In this document: piece after piece, positions 26,110 to 36,123 of the stretch
Position numbering within the stretch: the stretch's first letter is position 1
Layout of the letters: each line of letters opens with the position of its first letter
Translations under genes and position numbers: made by a program
The notes under the pieces: model-generated
What the model was told of the DNA's origin: nothing
Databases searched by the model: none
Seen by the model: only the letters and a program-made list of their open reading frames with translations
Assembly (NCBI RefSeq): GCF_025642155.1
Contig: NZ_CP106798.1
Span: forward strand, 2,542,001 to 2,606,000
Direction of reading: 5' to 3'
DNA: 64,000 nucleotides
DNA from: Streptomyces sp. HUAS 15-9
GTDB taxonomy: Bacteria; Actinomycetota; Actinomycetes; Streptomycetales; Streptomycetaceae

Positions 26110-27708
26110 CTAGTCCGCGGCGGCGACCAACTCCTGTTCCGGCTTGCCCTCCTGCGGTGCCTGCGGTTTGCCCGGCAGGAAGAGTGCCGTCACGATCGCG
26201 CCGATGATCGCCACGCCCGTGCCGCACAGCGCGGTGACGTGCATGGCGTGCAGGAACGCGTCGTTGGCGGGGCCGACCAGATCCTTGCCCTGCGGGCCGA
26301 GCTTGCGGGCGACACCCAGGGTGGCCTCGATGGACTCTCCCGCCGTGTCCCTGAGGCCGGGCGGCAGCAGGCTCAGCTTGTCCTCGATGCCGGTGCGGTA
26401 CGAGGTGGCCAGGACCGAGCCGAGCACGGCGATGCCGAGGGCGCCGCCGACCTGGCGGAAGGTGTTGCTGAGCGCGGAGGCCGAGCCGGCCTTCTCGCGC
26501 GGCAGGGCCTGCATGATGACGACGGAGGTCGGCGTCATGATGTGCGCCATGCCGGTGCCCATGAGGAAGAAGTCGACCTCCAGGATCCAGATCGGCGTGT
26601 CCGCCTCGAAGGTGGCGAAGATGACCAGCGTCACCGCGATGAGGAGCAGACCGGCCGTGGTGGTGGCCTTGTTGCCGAACCGGTCGACGACCAGCCGGGC
26701 CCGCGGCGCGAAGATCATCTGCGCGGCGGCCAGCGGCAGCATCAGCACACCGGACTCCAGCGGTGAGTAGCCGCGCACGCTCTGGGTGTAGAAGACACCG
26801 AAGAACGTCACGCCCATCAGCGCGAAGAAGACCAGCGCGATGGCGCTCATGGCGGCCGAGAAGACCTTGTTCTTGAAGTAGGTGACGTCCAGGGACGGGT
26901 GGTCGCTGCGCTTCTCGAAGACGACGAAGCCGGCCAGGACCGCGAGACCGGCCGCGATGGTCGCCAGGACCTTGGCGTCCGTGAAGTCGGCGAGCTCGCC
27001 GCCCTTGATGATGCCGTAGACGAGCAGGACCAGACCGACGACCGAGAGCACGACGCCGACGGGGTCGAGGCGGCCGGGCTTGGGGTCGCGCGAGTCGGGC
27101 ACCAGCCAGATCATCAGCACCAGCGCGAGGATCACGATGGGTACGTTGACGAAGAAGACCGAGCCCCACCAGAAGTGGTCGAGGAGCGCGCCGCCGGTGA
27201 TCGGCCCGATGGCGATGGCGAGTCCGACGCCGCCGGCCCAGATGCCGATGGCCTTGGGCTGCTCCTCGCGCTCGAAGACGTTCATCAGCACGGCGAGCGT
27301 GGCGGGCATGACGAAGGCGGCGCCGAGCGCCATCAGCGCGCGGTAGGCGATCAGCTCGTCCGGGGAGCCGGACTCGGCGGCGAGGGCGGAGCCGATGCCG
27401 AACACGAGGAGGCCGCCGAGCAGGACCTTCTTGCGGCCCAGCCGGTCGCCGATGAGGCCGGAGGTGAACAGCAGGCCGGCGAAGACGAGGGTGTAGGCGT
27501 TGATCGCCCACTCGATCTCGCTCTGGGTGGCCCCCAGTCCGGTGGGCGCCGGGGTGGAGATGGTCTTGACGGCGACGTTCAGGATCGAGTTGTCGAGCAC
27601 AACGATCAGCAGGCTCAGCATCAGGACGCCGAGGATCGCCCAGCGGCGGCGGTGCACCGCTTCAGGTATCCGGGAACCGTGAGAGGCACGGTCGGCAGGA
27701 GTTGTCAT
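26110..27708 (-). CDS. MFS exporter, DHA2 (EmrB/QacA) family
   Basis: The 532-residue protein has about 14 membrane segments. Motif [14 protein letters not shown] and the helix-1 region [20 protein letters not shown] (motif D1-like, LDxTIVNVALP form) identify the EmrB/QacA branch that exports antibiotics and dyes by proton antiport. A C-terminal cytoplasmic or loop segment precedes the final helix. ATG 27708 is followed by a basic pre-helix segment. A TetR gene follows and a TetR-like operator overlaps the promoter. Part of the N-terminal coding sequence is duplicated at 15195-15498 with about 99% identity. Confidence 0.92.
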   Translation of the reverse strand: MTTPADRASHGSRIPEAVHRRRWAILGVLMLSLLIVVLDNSILNVAVKTISTPAPTGLGATQSEIEWAINAYTLVFAGLLFTSGLIGDRLGRKKVLLGGLLVFGIGSALAAESGSPDELIAYRALMALGAAFVMPATLAVLMNVFEREEQPKAIGIWAGGVGLAIAIGPITGGALLDHFWWGSVFFVNVPIVILALVLMIWLVPDSRDPKPGRLDPVGVVLSVVGLVLLVYGIIKGGELADFTDAKVLATIAAGLAVLAGFVVFEKRSDHPSLDVTYFKNKVFSAAMSAIALVFFALMGVTFFGVFYTQSVRGYSPLESGVLMLPLAAAQMIFAPRARLVVDRFGNKATTTAGLLLIAVTLVIFATFEADTPIWILEVDFFLMGTGMAHIMTPTSVVIMQALPREKAGSASALSNTFRQVGGALGIAVLGSVLATSYRTGIEDKLSLLPPGLRDTAGESIEATLGVARKLGPQGKDLVGPANDAFLHAMHVTALCGTGVAIIGAIVTALFLPGKPQAPQEGKPEQELVAAAD

Positions 27709-27732
27709 GTTGACGACCCTAGGCCACTTCCA

Positions 27733-27746
27733 ATACGGAACCGTAT
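27733..27746. promoter_or_regulatory. TetR operator candidate, ATACGG-AA-CCGTAT
   Basis: Perfect 6-bp arms lie 25 bp upstream of the exporter ATG within an A/T-rich promoter (TATCGTATCTTAATTCC follows). The arrangement suits control by the TetR encoded in the same operon. Confidence 0.65.
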
Positions 27747-27815
27747 CGTATCTTAATTCCTTTACCGAGACCTTACGCAGCGCGGCCATGGCCCATCGGA
27801 CAGCGCCCGGATACG

Positions 27816-27865
27816 GCCCACCACGCACCGCTCGTTCACGGCCCACCGCGCACCGCTCGTTCACC
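27816..27865. repeat. 25-bp tandem duplication in panB upstream region
   Basis: GCCCACC(A/G)CGCACCGCTCGTTCAC(G/C) occurs twice in tandem with two mismatches, followed by a partial third copy (GCCCACCCC). Just after, GCGGCACACGG is also duplicated (27891-27912). The 27709-28056 gap otherwise holds the exporter promoter and no gene. Confidence 0.75.
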
Positions 27866-28056
27866 GCCCACCCCGGACCGAGCGGCACACGGGCGGCACA
27901 CGGGCGGGGTGCGAGCGGACTGCGATGCGATGGAGCAAGGGACGACGTAAGGGATCACACGGGGATCCCCTGGCCCTCCCTGGCACGAGGTGCCACCATG
28001 GAGGGGATCCGGGGACGCCGTGAGGGCGCCTCGAGATGACTGAAGGAGCCGTTGCA

Positions 28057-28923
28057 ATGACGCAGCTATCGGCTGCCCAGAACAAGCCCTCCGACGGCAG
28101 CAAAGCGCTGTACGGGGGCAAGGGCACACGCCGCATCACCGTCCGCGACATCGCCCTCGCCAAGGAGCGGGGCGAGAAATGGCCCATGCTCACCGCCTAC
28201 GACGCGATGACCGCGTCCGTCTTCGACGACGCCGGCATCCCGGTGCTCCTGGTCGGCGACTCGGCGGGCAACTGCCACCTCGGGTACGAGACGACCGTGC
28301 CCGTCACCCTCGACGAGATGACCATGCTGTCGGCCGCGGTCGTACGCGGCACCCAGCGCGCCCTGATCGTCGGCGACCTGCCCTTCGGCTCGTACCAGGA
28401 GGGCCCGGTGCAGGCGCTGCGCTCGGCGACCCGGCTGGTGAAGGAGGCCGGCGTCGGCGCGGTGAAGCTGGAGGGCGGCGAGCGCTCCTACGAGCAGATC
28501 CGGCTGCTGGTGGAGTCCGGCATCCCGGTCATGGCCCACATCGGTCTGACCCCGCAGTCCGTGAACGCCATGGGCTACCGCGTCCAGGGGCGCGGCGAGG
28601 AGGCTGCCGCACAGCTGCTGCGCGACGCCAAGGCCGTACAGGACGCGGGCGCGTTCGCGGTGGTCCTCGAACTGGTCCCGGCCGAGCTCGCCGCCGAGGT
28701 GACGCGCGTGCTGCACATCCCGACCGTGGGCATCGGCGCCGGTGCGGAGACGGACGCGCAGGTGCTGGTGTGGACCGACATGCTCGGTCTGACCGGTGGC
28801 CGGGTGCCGAAGTTCGTGAAGAAGTACGCCGACCTGCGTGAGGTCATGGGCAGCGCGGTGAAGGAGTTCGCGGAGGACGTCGTGGGCGGGACGTTCCCGC
28901 TGGAGGAGCACTCCGTCCACTGA
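28057..28923 (+). CDS. panB: 3-methyl-2-oxobutanoate hydroxymethyltransferase
   Basis: PanB makes ketopantoate from 2-oxoisovalerate and methylene-tetrahydrofolate in pantothenate/CoA synthesis. The 288-residue barrel shows LTAYDAMTASVFDDAGIPVLLVGDS with metal-binding Asp, DLPFGSYQ, VKLEGGE, MAHIGLTPQSV, VLELVPAELA and TVGIGAGAETDAQVLVWTDMLGL, all standard. GAAGGAG nine bases upstream of ATG 28057 sets the start (an earlier ATG at 28036 lacks this). A strong terminator follows. panB also lies near glnA2 in mycobacteria. Confidence 0.97.
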   Translation: MTQLSAAQNKPSDGSKALYGGKGTRRITVRDIALAKERGEKWPMLTAYDAMTASVFDDAGIPVLLVGDSAGNCHLGYETTVPVTLDEMTMLSAAVVRGTQRALIVGDLPFGSYQEGPVQALRSATRLVKEAGVGAVKLEGGERSYEQIRLLVESGIPVMAHIGLTPQSVNAMGYRVQGRGEEAAAQLLRDAKAVQDAGAFAVVLELVPAELAAEVTRVLHIPTVGIGAGAETDAQVLVWTDMLGLTGGRVPKFVKKYADLREVMGSAVKEFAEDVVGGTFPLEEHSVH

Positions 28924-28982
28924 GGAACGGCAGGCAAGGCCGCTGAGGCCCAGCCGCGCCACTGAGCCACCGTCGCACCACC

Positions 28983-29027
28983 GACAGCCCCGCCGATCGT
29001 CCCCCGTCGGCGGGGCTGTCACCTTTT
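28983..29027 (+). terminator. Rho-independent terminator of panB
   Basis: A perfect 14-bp stem (GACAGCCCCGCCGA / TCGGCGGGGCTGTC) with a 10-nt loop, then ACC and five T. Confidence 0.92.
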
Positions 29028-29194
29028 TGCGCCTAAACCGGCGCCGCTCTCGCGGACCTGGTTGCTCGCCGTCGTGGTTCCTCAATTGATGGTTGCGGTG
29101 CTCGTCGGGGAATTGTCGGTGCTGTCGGTTGTCCGTCGGGCTCTGTAGGCGGTCTGTAGGTGGTTTGTCGGTCGGGGCTGACAACGTCTGGGGC

Positions 29195-30220
29195 ATGAAG
29201 CGAATCGACGACAACCCCAGTGGCGCGAACAGCGCCGTGACCGTGCGGGGGCTGGTCAAGCACTACGGCGAGACCAGGGCACTGGACGGTGTCGACCTGG
29301 ATGTGCGCGAGGGCACCGTGATGGGTGTGCTCGGGCCGAACGGAGCCGGCAAGACCACCCTCGTACGCATCCTCTCCACCCTGCTGGCCCCCGACGCCGG
29401 ACACGCCACCGTGGCCGGGTACGACGTCGTACGGCAGCCCCGGCAGCTGCGCCGGGTCATAGGCCTCACCGGGCAGTACGCATCGGTGGACGAGAAGCTC
29501 CCGGGCTGGGAGAACCTGTACATGATCGGGCGGCTGCTGGACCTGCCGCGCAAGGAGGCCCGCGCCCGCGCCGACGAGCTGCTGGAGCGCTTCTCGCTGA
29601 CCGAGGCCGCCCGGCGGCCCGCGGGAACGTACTCCGGCGGTATGCGGCGGCGGCTCGACCTGGCCGCTTCGATGATCGGCCGGCCCGCCGTCCTCTACCT
29701 GGACGAGCCGACGACGGGACTCGACCCCCGTACCCGCAACGAGGTGTGGGACGAGGTCAAGGCCATGGTCGGGGACGGGGTCACCGTCCTGCTGACCACG
29801 CAGTACATGGAGGAGGCCGAGCAGCTCGCCTCCGAGCTGACCGTCGTGGACCGCGGGAAGGTCATCGCGAACGGCGGCATCGAGGAGCTGAAGGCCAGGG
29901 TCGGCGGACGCACGCTGCGCGTGAGGCCCGCGGACCCGCTGGAGCTGCACCCGCTCGCCGGGATGCTCGACGAGCTGGGCATCACCGGTCTGGCCAGTAC
30001 GACCGTGGACACCGAAGCGGGCTCCCTGCTGGTGCCGATCCTCAGCGACGAGCAGCTGACCGCCGTGGTCGGCGCGGTCACCGCACGCGGCATCACCATC
30101 TCCTCGATCACCACCGAACTGCCCAGTCTGGACGAGGTGTTCCTGTCCCTCACCGGCCACCGCGCCAGTGCCCCGCAGGACGCCACGCCCGCCGAGATCC
30201 GCGAGGAGGTCGCCGTATGA
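29195..30220 (+). CDS. DrrA-type ABC exporter ATP-binding protein
   Basis: The 341-residue ATPase has Walker A GPNGAGKTT (about residue 48), Q-loop TGQYASVDEKLPGWENL, signature YSGGMRRRLDLA, Walker B VLYLDEPTTGLD and H-loop-like TTQYMEEAEQ. The C-terminal extension ending PSLDEVFLSLTGH is typical of the daunorubicin/DrrA family. The start is ATG 29195. Upstream, 29120-29190 has imperfect direct repeats (TCTGTAGGCGG TCTGTAGGTGG) that could bind a SARP-type activator such as the one encoded downstream. The TGA overlaps the permease ATG. Confidence 0.92.
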   Translation: MKRIDDNPSGANSAVTVRGLVKHYGETRALDGVDLDVREGTVMGVLGPNGAGKTTLVRILSTLLAPDAGHATVAGYDVVRQPRQLRRVIGLTGQYASVDEKLPGWENLYMIGRLLDLPRKEARARADELLERFSLTEAARRPAGTYSGGMRRRLDLAASMIGRPAVLYLDEPTTGLDPRTRNEVWDEVKAMVGDGVTVLLTTQYMEEAEQLASELTVVDRGKVIANGGIEELKARVGGRTLRVRPADPLELHPLAGMLDELGITGLASTTVDTEAGSLLVPILSDEQLTAVVGAVTARGITISSITTELPSLDEVFLSLTGHRASAPQDATPAEIREEVAV

Positions 30221-31098
30221 GCTCCCACCCGTCGCCCACCACCACCCTGAACGAGGCGCTTCGCGCCGCCCCTTCGACCACTCTCTCTCCGAACGCAGTC
30301 GCCTCGAAGGCGGTCGACGCGCCCATCCCGCTCCGTGCCCATCTGCGCCACACCGGCGCGCTCATCCGCCGCAATCTGCTGTGGATCCGGCAGGACCCGG
30401 AGTCGATGTTCGACGCCATCCTGTTCCCGGTGATCTTCACCCTGCTGTTCGTCTACGTCTTCGGCGGCTCCATCGGGCAGTCGCTGGGCGGCGGTCAGGA
30501 CCAGTACGTGCAGTACGTCGTGCCCGGCCTCATGGCCATGATGGGCATGAACATGGCCCAGGGCGTGGGCACCGGCTTCAACACGGACTTCAACTCCGGT
30601 GTCATGGACCGCTTCCGGTCCCTGCCGATCGGGCGTGGCTCCGTGCTGTTCGCCAAGATCGCGGTGGAGCTGATGCGGATGCTCTTCGCGACCGTCGTGC
30701 TCGTCATCGTCGGCGTGCTCGTGGGCTTCGACATCAACAACTGGCCGGGGCTGCTCGCCTCGGTGGGTCTGTCCGCGGTGTTCGGCTCGGCCCTGATGTG
30801 GGTGTTCCTCACCCTCGGTGTGATCATGAAGAACGCGCAGTCCGTACAGGCCATGGGCTTCCTGGTGCTGATGCCGCTGCAGTTCGGCTCGTCGATCTTC
30901 GCGCCGACCGCCTCGATGCCGGGCTGGCTGCAGAACTTCACCGAGTACAACCCGCTGTCGGCCCTGGCGGACACCGCGCGCGGTCTGATGGTCGGCGGAC
31001 CGGTCACGCACGGGCTGTGGGTGACCCTGGCCTGGTCGGCGGGGCTCACCGCGGTGATGGCACCGGTCGCGATCCATAAGTTCCGTACCAAGAACTGA
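30217..31098 (+). CDS. DrrB-type ABC exporter permease
   Basis: The 293-residue ABC-2 permease has a cytoplasmic N-terminus of about 45 residues and six membrane segments (for example FDAILFPVIFTLLFVYVFGG, MLFATVVLVIVGVLVGF, LLASVGLSAVFGSALMWVFLTLG). The family motif region MNMAQGVGTGFNTDFNSGVMDRFRSLPI precedes helix 3. It works with the coupled ATPase to export a hydrophobic compound. ATG 30217 overlaps the upstream stop (ATGA). The last gene on this strand before a convergent SARP gene. Confidence 0.92.
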   Translation: MSSHPSPTTTLNEALRAAPSTTLSPNAVASKAVDAPIPLRAHLRHTGALIRRNLLWIRQDPESMFDAILFPVIFTLLFVYVFGGSIGQSLGGGQDQYVQYVVPGLMAMMGMNMAQGVGTGFNTDFNSGVMDRFRSLPIGRGSVLFAKIAVELMRMLFATVVLVIVGVLVGFDINNWPGLLASVGLSAVFGSALMWVFLTLGVIMKNAQSVQAMGFLVLMPLQFGSSIFAPTASMPGWLQNFTEYNPLSALADTARGLMVGGPVTHGLWVTLAWSAGLTAVMAPVAIHKFRTKN

Positions 31099-31104
31099 CG
31101 TTCG

Positions 31105-34100
31105 TCACGCCTGTCGGACCAGGGCGGTGGCCTCCGCGAGGGAGAGGCCGCCGCCCTGCGCGTACGCGGCCTCGTACGCCTCGTCGTCGAGCACGGACCG
31201 GATCCGGGCCACGGTCTGCTCGCGCACCTCGCGCTCCGTACCGGAGGCGACATGGCCCGGCGGCAGCAGCGCGTCGGCGGCGGCCAGGCAGCGGGCGGCG
31301 TCGGTGGCGCGGGTGCCGCCGTCGAGGCCGGCCAGGGCCATCGCCGCGACGGTCAGGCAGATGGAGTCCAGGTGCGGGGTGATGACCCGGGACAGCGGGT
31401 CGGCGGCGTGCCGCAGCGCCGCCCGGGCCCGGTCCAGGCTCTCCGCGTGGCGGCCGTCGACGGCGTCCACCCAGGCCTCCTGGCCGAGGATCATGGCGTC
31501 GAAGACGATGAAGTGCGCGATCTTGAACTCCTCGCGCAGCAGCCGGAGTTGCTCGCGCGCCTCCCCGGTGCGACCGGTCAGGCTGAGCCGGCAGGCGAGG
31601 AAGAGCCGGGCCATGGGCATGGCCTCGTGGGTCGTGCCGTCACCGACGGCGGTGACCTCGCGCAGCATGCTCTCGCCGCGTTCCGTCTCGCCCGCTTCGA
31701 TGAGCACGCTGCCCAGCCGGGCGCTGAGCACGGCCATCTGGGCGCGGGCGCCGAGGCGTTCGGCGTGCTCGACGGCCACCCGGTAGTCGGCGGCGGCCCG
31801 TACGTAGTCGCCCTTGCGTTCCCGGGCCTCGGCGCGGGCGGAGAGCGCCTCGGCGGTGCCCCAGTCGTCGCCGAGGCGCCGGAAGATCTCCAGCGCCTCC
31901 TCCGCGTCCCGGGTCGCGTCGCCCGCCCAGGCGGTGCGGTTGGCGAGGAGGTTGGCCCGCATCTGCAGGGATCCGGCCAGCTCCCACTCGAAGCCCGGCG
32001 TCTGTCGGCAGGTGCTCACGCAGCCGTCGACGATCTCGAGCAGCCGGTCCGCGCTGCCGGTCAGCATCACGGCGAAGAACCAGTACATGCCGGGGGCACG
32101 GCACGTCTGCGGCAGACCGGGCTCGTACACCTCGGTGATCACGCGCAGCTTCGTCTGCGCCGCCGGGACCTGCCAGGCGTCCAGCTCCGTGTCCATGCAG
32201 GAGAGATGGACCAGGTGGACACCGCGTCGGGCCTCGGCGAGGAGTTCGCCGGTCAGCGGGGGCGGGGTGTCGACGCAGCGCTGCCAGACCGGTTCGGCGC
32301 GGCGCGCCGGCTCGGTGAACGGGTCGGGGCCGAGGGCCATGGCCTCGTGGCACCAGATGCGCGCCTCGATGCGCAGATCGCGCATCTGCCAGTACCAGAC
32401 CAGGGAGAGGACCAGGCAGAGCGCCTCCTGCTCGTCCTGTTCGGCGACGGCGTGGCGCAGGGCGGTGCGCACGTTCTCATACTCCAGCTGGAGCCGCCGG
32501 ACGGCGTCGCGTTGGCCGGGGCCGCGCAGCAACGGGTCGGTCGTGCGGACGAGTTCGCGGTAGTACGTCAGATGCGCGCGCTCGGTCCGCTTGCGCTGCC
32601 CGGCCTCGTCGAGCCGTTCGCCCGCGTACTCGGCGACGGTCTCCAGGAGCCGGTAGCGCATCGCGCCGTCGGGCGCGGGGGCGGCCACGACGAGGGACTT
32701 GTCGACCAGGGAACCGAGCGCGTCCAGCGCGACCGGTCCGCACACCGCCTCGGCGGCCGCGAGGTCGCAGCCGCCTGCGAACACCGACAGGCTGCGCAGG
32801 ACGTCCCGTTCGTCCTCGTCGAGCAGGTCCCAGGACCAGTCGACGACGGCACGCAGGGTCTGCTGGCGGGGCAGCACGGTGCGGCTGCCGGAGGTGAGGA
32901 GGCGGAAGCGGTCGTCGAGCCGGTCGGCGATCTGACGCGGTGTCATCATCCGCAGCCGGGCGGCCGCCAGCTCGATCGCGAGGGGGAGGCCGTCGAGGCG
33001 GTGGCAGATTTCCGCGCAGGCCTCGTGGTCGTCGTCGACCTGGAACCCGGGGCGCGCCGACGTGCCCCGGTCGGCGAGCAGCCTGAGCGCGAAGGGCTCC
33101 GGCAGCGGTTCCACGGGGCGCAGCAACTCGCCCGGCACGCCGAGGGGTTCGCGGCTGGTGGCCAGGACCGTCAGCTCCGGGCAGCGTGCCAGGAGCCGCT
33201 CCACCAGGCGGGCGGCCGCGTCCACGACGTGTTCGCAGTTGTCCAGGATGATCAGCATGCGGCGGCGGCCGCAGTGCTCGACCAGTCGCTCCACGGGGTC
33301 GTCGTGCCGGTCGGCGGCGACGGCTCGCACGGTCTCGGCACCGGCGCCGTGCAGCACGGTCTCGCGGGCGCCGATCGCGGTGAGGACGGCTCCCGGTACG
33401 GCGTCCGGGTCGTCGACGGGTGCCAGCTCGGCCAGCCACACCCCGTCCCGGGTGGCATGGCGCACGGTCTCGGCGGCCTCCTGTGACAGCCGGGTCTTGC
33501 CGGCCCCGCCGGGCCCGAGCAGGGTCACCAGCCGGGCGGCCGCGAGGTCACCCCGGATGGCCTCGATGTCGCCCTCACGGCCGACGAAGGAGGTGAGACG
33601 GGCGGGGAGGTTGCCGGTCATGCCGGTCATGCCGGTCATGCCGGTCATGCCGGTCGGGCGGACTTCGGCGGCGGCCTCCGCGGTACGGCCGCGGGCGAAG
33701 AGGTCCGCTCCTGCCACGCCGGTCGGCTCCCGGGAGCCCGCCGAGAGGCCCAGCAACTCCGCGTGCAGCGCGCGCAGTTCGGGGCCGGGGTCGGAGCCGA
33801 GCCGGTCCGCGAGCAGTTGTCGTACGTCCTCGTAGGCGGCCAGGGCCTCCGCCGCGCGGCCCGCCTCGCGCAGGGCGCGCAGCCGCAGGGACTGGAGGGA
33901 CTCGTCCAGCGGGTGGCTGTCGCACAGCGCGGTGAGTTCGGGCAGGGAGTGCTCGGCCTCGCCCAGGGCCAGCGCGGCGGTGTGCCGACCGCGCAGGGCG
34001 TCGAGGCGGCGGGTCTCCCAGCGGGCGGCCTCCGCGGTGCGGTCGGGCAGGTCGGCGAGTGCGGGGTCTTGCCAGAGCGCGAGGGCGTCGTCGAGGGCGC

Positions 34101-34472
34101 CGGCCGCCTTGGCGGGGTCGCCGTCGGCCAGGGCGCGCAGGCCGTCGCCGGTGAGCCGCTCGAAGCGGTGCAGATCGATGTCGTCGGGGGCGGCGGCGAG
34201 CCGGTAGCCGCCCTCCGCAGAGGCGACCGCGTCCGCGCCGAGCGCCCGGCGCAGCCTGGCCCCACCAGCGCCTGCAGCGCCCCGGCCGCGTCGGCGGGCG
34301 GGTCCCCGTGCCACACCTCGTCGACCAGCAGGCCCACCGGCACGGTACGGCCGGGTCTCAGGGCCAGCACGGTCAGCAGGGCACGCAGCCGCGCCCCGCC
34401 CACGGGAACGGCCGTGCCGTCGGGGCGGAGCGCCTGGGTGGTGCCGAGGATGCGATAGCGCACGGGGTCCAT
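31105..34472 (-). pseudogene. AfsR/SARP-family regulator, frameshifted near residue 70
   Basis: Read from ATG 34472 the protein begins with an OmpR-like winged helix (YRILGTTQALRPDG, GGARLRALLTVLALRPG, LVDEVWHGDPP, LQALV). At 34261-34262 the frame must shift (two extra bases, or one missing, in a G-run on the coding strand). It then continues RLRRALGADAV into the BTAD bundle (about 95-245), an NB-ARC ATPase (P-loop LLGPGGAGKTRLS, ILDNCEHVVDAAARLVE) and C-terminal TPR-like helices, about 1120 residues in all. The family activates antibiotic genes. A sequencing error or real inactivation cannot be told apart. A (Met-Thr-Gly) repeat lies between BTAD and NB-ARC. Confidence 0.88.
33612..33655 (-). 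repeat. 9-bp microsatellite encoding Met-Thr-Gly repeats
   Basis: TGCCGGTCA is repeated four full times plus a partial fifth, without mismatches, inside the SARP gene. It encodes alternating Met-Thr-Gly in the linker between BTAD and NB-ARC. Perfect short tandem repeats of this kind change copy number easily and in frame. Confidence 0.9.
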
Positions 34473-34486
34473 TGTCTCCGGTGGTG

Positions 34487-34930
34487 TCAGGGCCGGTCAC
34501 GGGGTTCGGGCGGCGAGGCGTCCGGGGCGTCGAGGGTGACGAGGGCACCGGTGGTGAGGTGGGCGCGGCGCAGTCCCGATGTCGTACGGGGTTCCTCGTG
34601 CTCGAACCACTTCGGGCAGGTGTCGACGGGTGTGAGCGACCTCGTGTCGGGCACGGGTTCGAGCGTGTGCGCTCCCGGGCTGCGCTCCGCGTACACCTGG
34701 CGCACGAGACGGATGTCGAGGACCCGGCCCCGGGTCGTGGGCCAACCGTCTCCGTGGGCGTCGAACCTGACCGTCCCGTCGTACCGGTCATGTCCCTCGT
34801 CCGGGATCCACGTCCTGACGTCCTCGGGGTCCATGGGGGCGAGCGGCCAGTTCACCTCCTCCCCGACCGAGAAGGGTGCACCGCAGCACTCCATCTGCCA
34901 ACTCTCGTAGAACACCCGCCACATTCCCAT
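34487..34930 (-). CDS. DUF6578-like protein, unknown function
   Basis: The 147-residue protein starts at ATG 34930 (MGMWRVFYESWQMECCG), with AAGGGTGGGGG upstream. A conserved Trp/Cys-rich N-terminus, GEEVNWPL and a central GRVLDIRLVRQVYAE follow, with an acidic, Pro-rich C-terminus. The beginning matches what I recall of DUF6578 proteins of Streptomyces. No reaction is known. It lies 14 bp upstream of the SARP gene on the same strand, so the two may be co-transcribed. Confidence 0.65.
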   Translation of the reverse strand: MGMWRVFYESWQMECCGAPFSVGEEVNWPLAPMDPEDVRTWIPDEGHDRYDGTVRFDAHGDGWPTTRGRVLDIRLVRQVYAERSPGAHTLEPVPDTRSLTPVDTCPKWFEHEEPRTTSGLRRAHLTTGALVTLDAPDASPPEPRDRP

Positions 34931-35034
34931 GCCCCCACCCTTCAGGAACCGACCGCGCACCGCGAGACGTTTTCCCCTCGTGCCCGGTACGGTCGGGCTC
35001 GCCGACCGCCCCAGTCCCCCAGGGAGCCCCGCCG

Positions 35035-35838
35035 ATGACCTCCGCAACCGCCCGCACCCGCAGCGACCGGCGGATCAGTCCCGTCTTCCTCGGCATCCTG
35101 GCCGTCACGGCGGTCACCGGGTGGGCCACCTGGACCGGGTTCGCCGAGCAGCCGGGGATCGCCGTGTTCCTGTTCGTGACGGCGGCCTGGATCGTGTCCC
35201 TGTGTCTGCACGAGTACGCGCACGCGCGCACCGCGCTGCACAGCGGGGACATCTCCGTCGGCGCCAAGGGCTACCTCACGCTGAACCCGCTGAAGTACAC
35301 GCACGCGCTGCTGAGCATCGTGCTGCCGGTGCTGTTCGTGATCATGGGCGGGATCGGTCTGCCGGGCGGCGCGGTGTTCATCGAGCGCGGCCGGATCCGG
35401 GGGCGCTGGCGACACAGCCTGATCTCGGCGGCGGGCCCGCTGACGAACGTGCTGTTCGCGGCGGTGTGCACGGCCCCGTTCTGGCTGCACGCCCTGGACG
35501 GGGTGCCGCGCGACTTCCGGTACGCGCTGGCCTTCCTCGCGCTGCTCCAGGTCACGGCCGCGATCCTGAACTTCCTGCCGGTGCCCGGCCTGGACGGCTA
35601 CGGCGTGATCGAGCCCTGGCTGTCGTACAACGTGAAGCGCCAGGTGGAGCCGTTCGCGCCGTTCGGCCTGCTGTTCGTGTTCGCGCTGCTGTGGGTGCCG
35701 TCCCTCAACCACGCGTTCTTCGATGTGATCGACGCGATCCTGCGCGGTCTGGGGATCACCGGCGACGACCGGTACTGCGGCCAGCAGCTCTACCGGTTCT
35801 GGCTGGGCACCGACGAGTACTGCGCGGTCAGCTCGTGA
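35035..35838 (+). CDS. Site-2-protease-like (M50) integral membrane peptidase
   Basis: The 267-residue protein has about six membrane helices. The zinc-binding HEXXH motif is present as HEYAHARTAL in the second helix (WIVSLCLHEYAHA), and the third ligand motif as NFLPVPGLDGYGV near residue 185. The C-terminal part has two cysteines. Family members cut transmembrane proteins inside the membrane, often anti-sigma factors. ATG 35035 (GGGAG upstream) starts a standard short cytoplasmic N-terminus. The 3' end overlaps a convergent small gene by 11 bp. Substrate unknown. Confidence 0.85.
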   Translation: MTSATARTRSDRRISPVFLGILAVTAVTGWATWTGFAEQPGIAVFLFVTAAWIVSLCLHEYAHARTALHSGDISVGAKGYLTLNPLKYTHALLSIVLPVLFVIMGGIGLPGGAVFIERGRIRGRWRHSLISAAGPLTNVLFAAVCTAPFWLHALDGVPRDFRYALAFLALLQVTAAILNFLPVPGLDGYGVIEPWLSYNVKRQVEPFAPFGLLFVFALLWVPSLNHAFFDVIDAILRGLGITGDDRYCGQQLYRFWLGTDEYCAVSS

Positions 35839-36013
35839 CGGACTTGCCGCCGGCGCCGCGGCCGCGCTTGATGTAGTACCAGGTCATGTTGGACGACAGA
35901 CCCGCGAGCAGCACCCAGACGATCCCCAGCCAGCTGCCCTGGACGAAGGAGACGACCGCGGCGGCCAGGGCGAGGAGACAGACGACGAGGGTGTAGAGGG
36001 CGAGGCGGGGCAT
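35828..36013 (-). CDS. Small membrane protein, two helices
   Basis: The 61-residue protein starts at ATG 36013 with AGGAG upstream. Two hydrophobic segments (YTLVVCLLALAAAVVSFV and WLGIVWVLLAGLSSNMTWYYI) are followed by a basic tail RGRGAGGK. Small proteins of this type are common next to M50-like genes in Streptomyces; I know no function. Confidence 0.65.
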   Translation of the reverse strand: MPRLALYTLVVCLLALAAAVVSFVQGSWLGIVWVLLAGLSSNMTWYYIKRGRGAGGKSVTS

Positions 36014-36123
36014 GTCGGGGGGCTCCTGTCGGGGGACACTGCTGGTGGCGTCCAGTGTCCCCCATGCGCCCGCCCGTCTCGCACGACGGTGGCCGCGCAC
36101 TCGCACATCTGTGACAGCCGTGC

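Noticed and set aside
31252..33486. 744-codon plus-strand frame opposite the SARP gene
   Set aside because: Antisense shadow; the minus strand carries intact P-loop and BTAD/TPR motifs.
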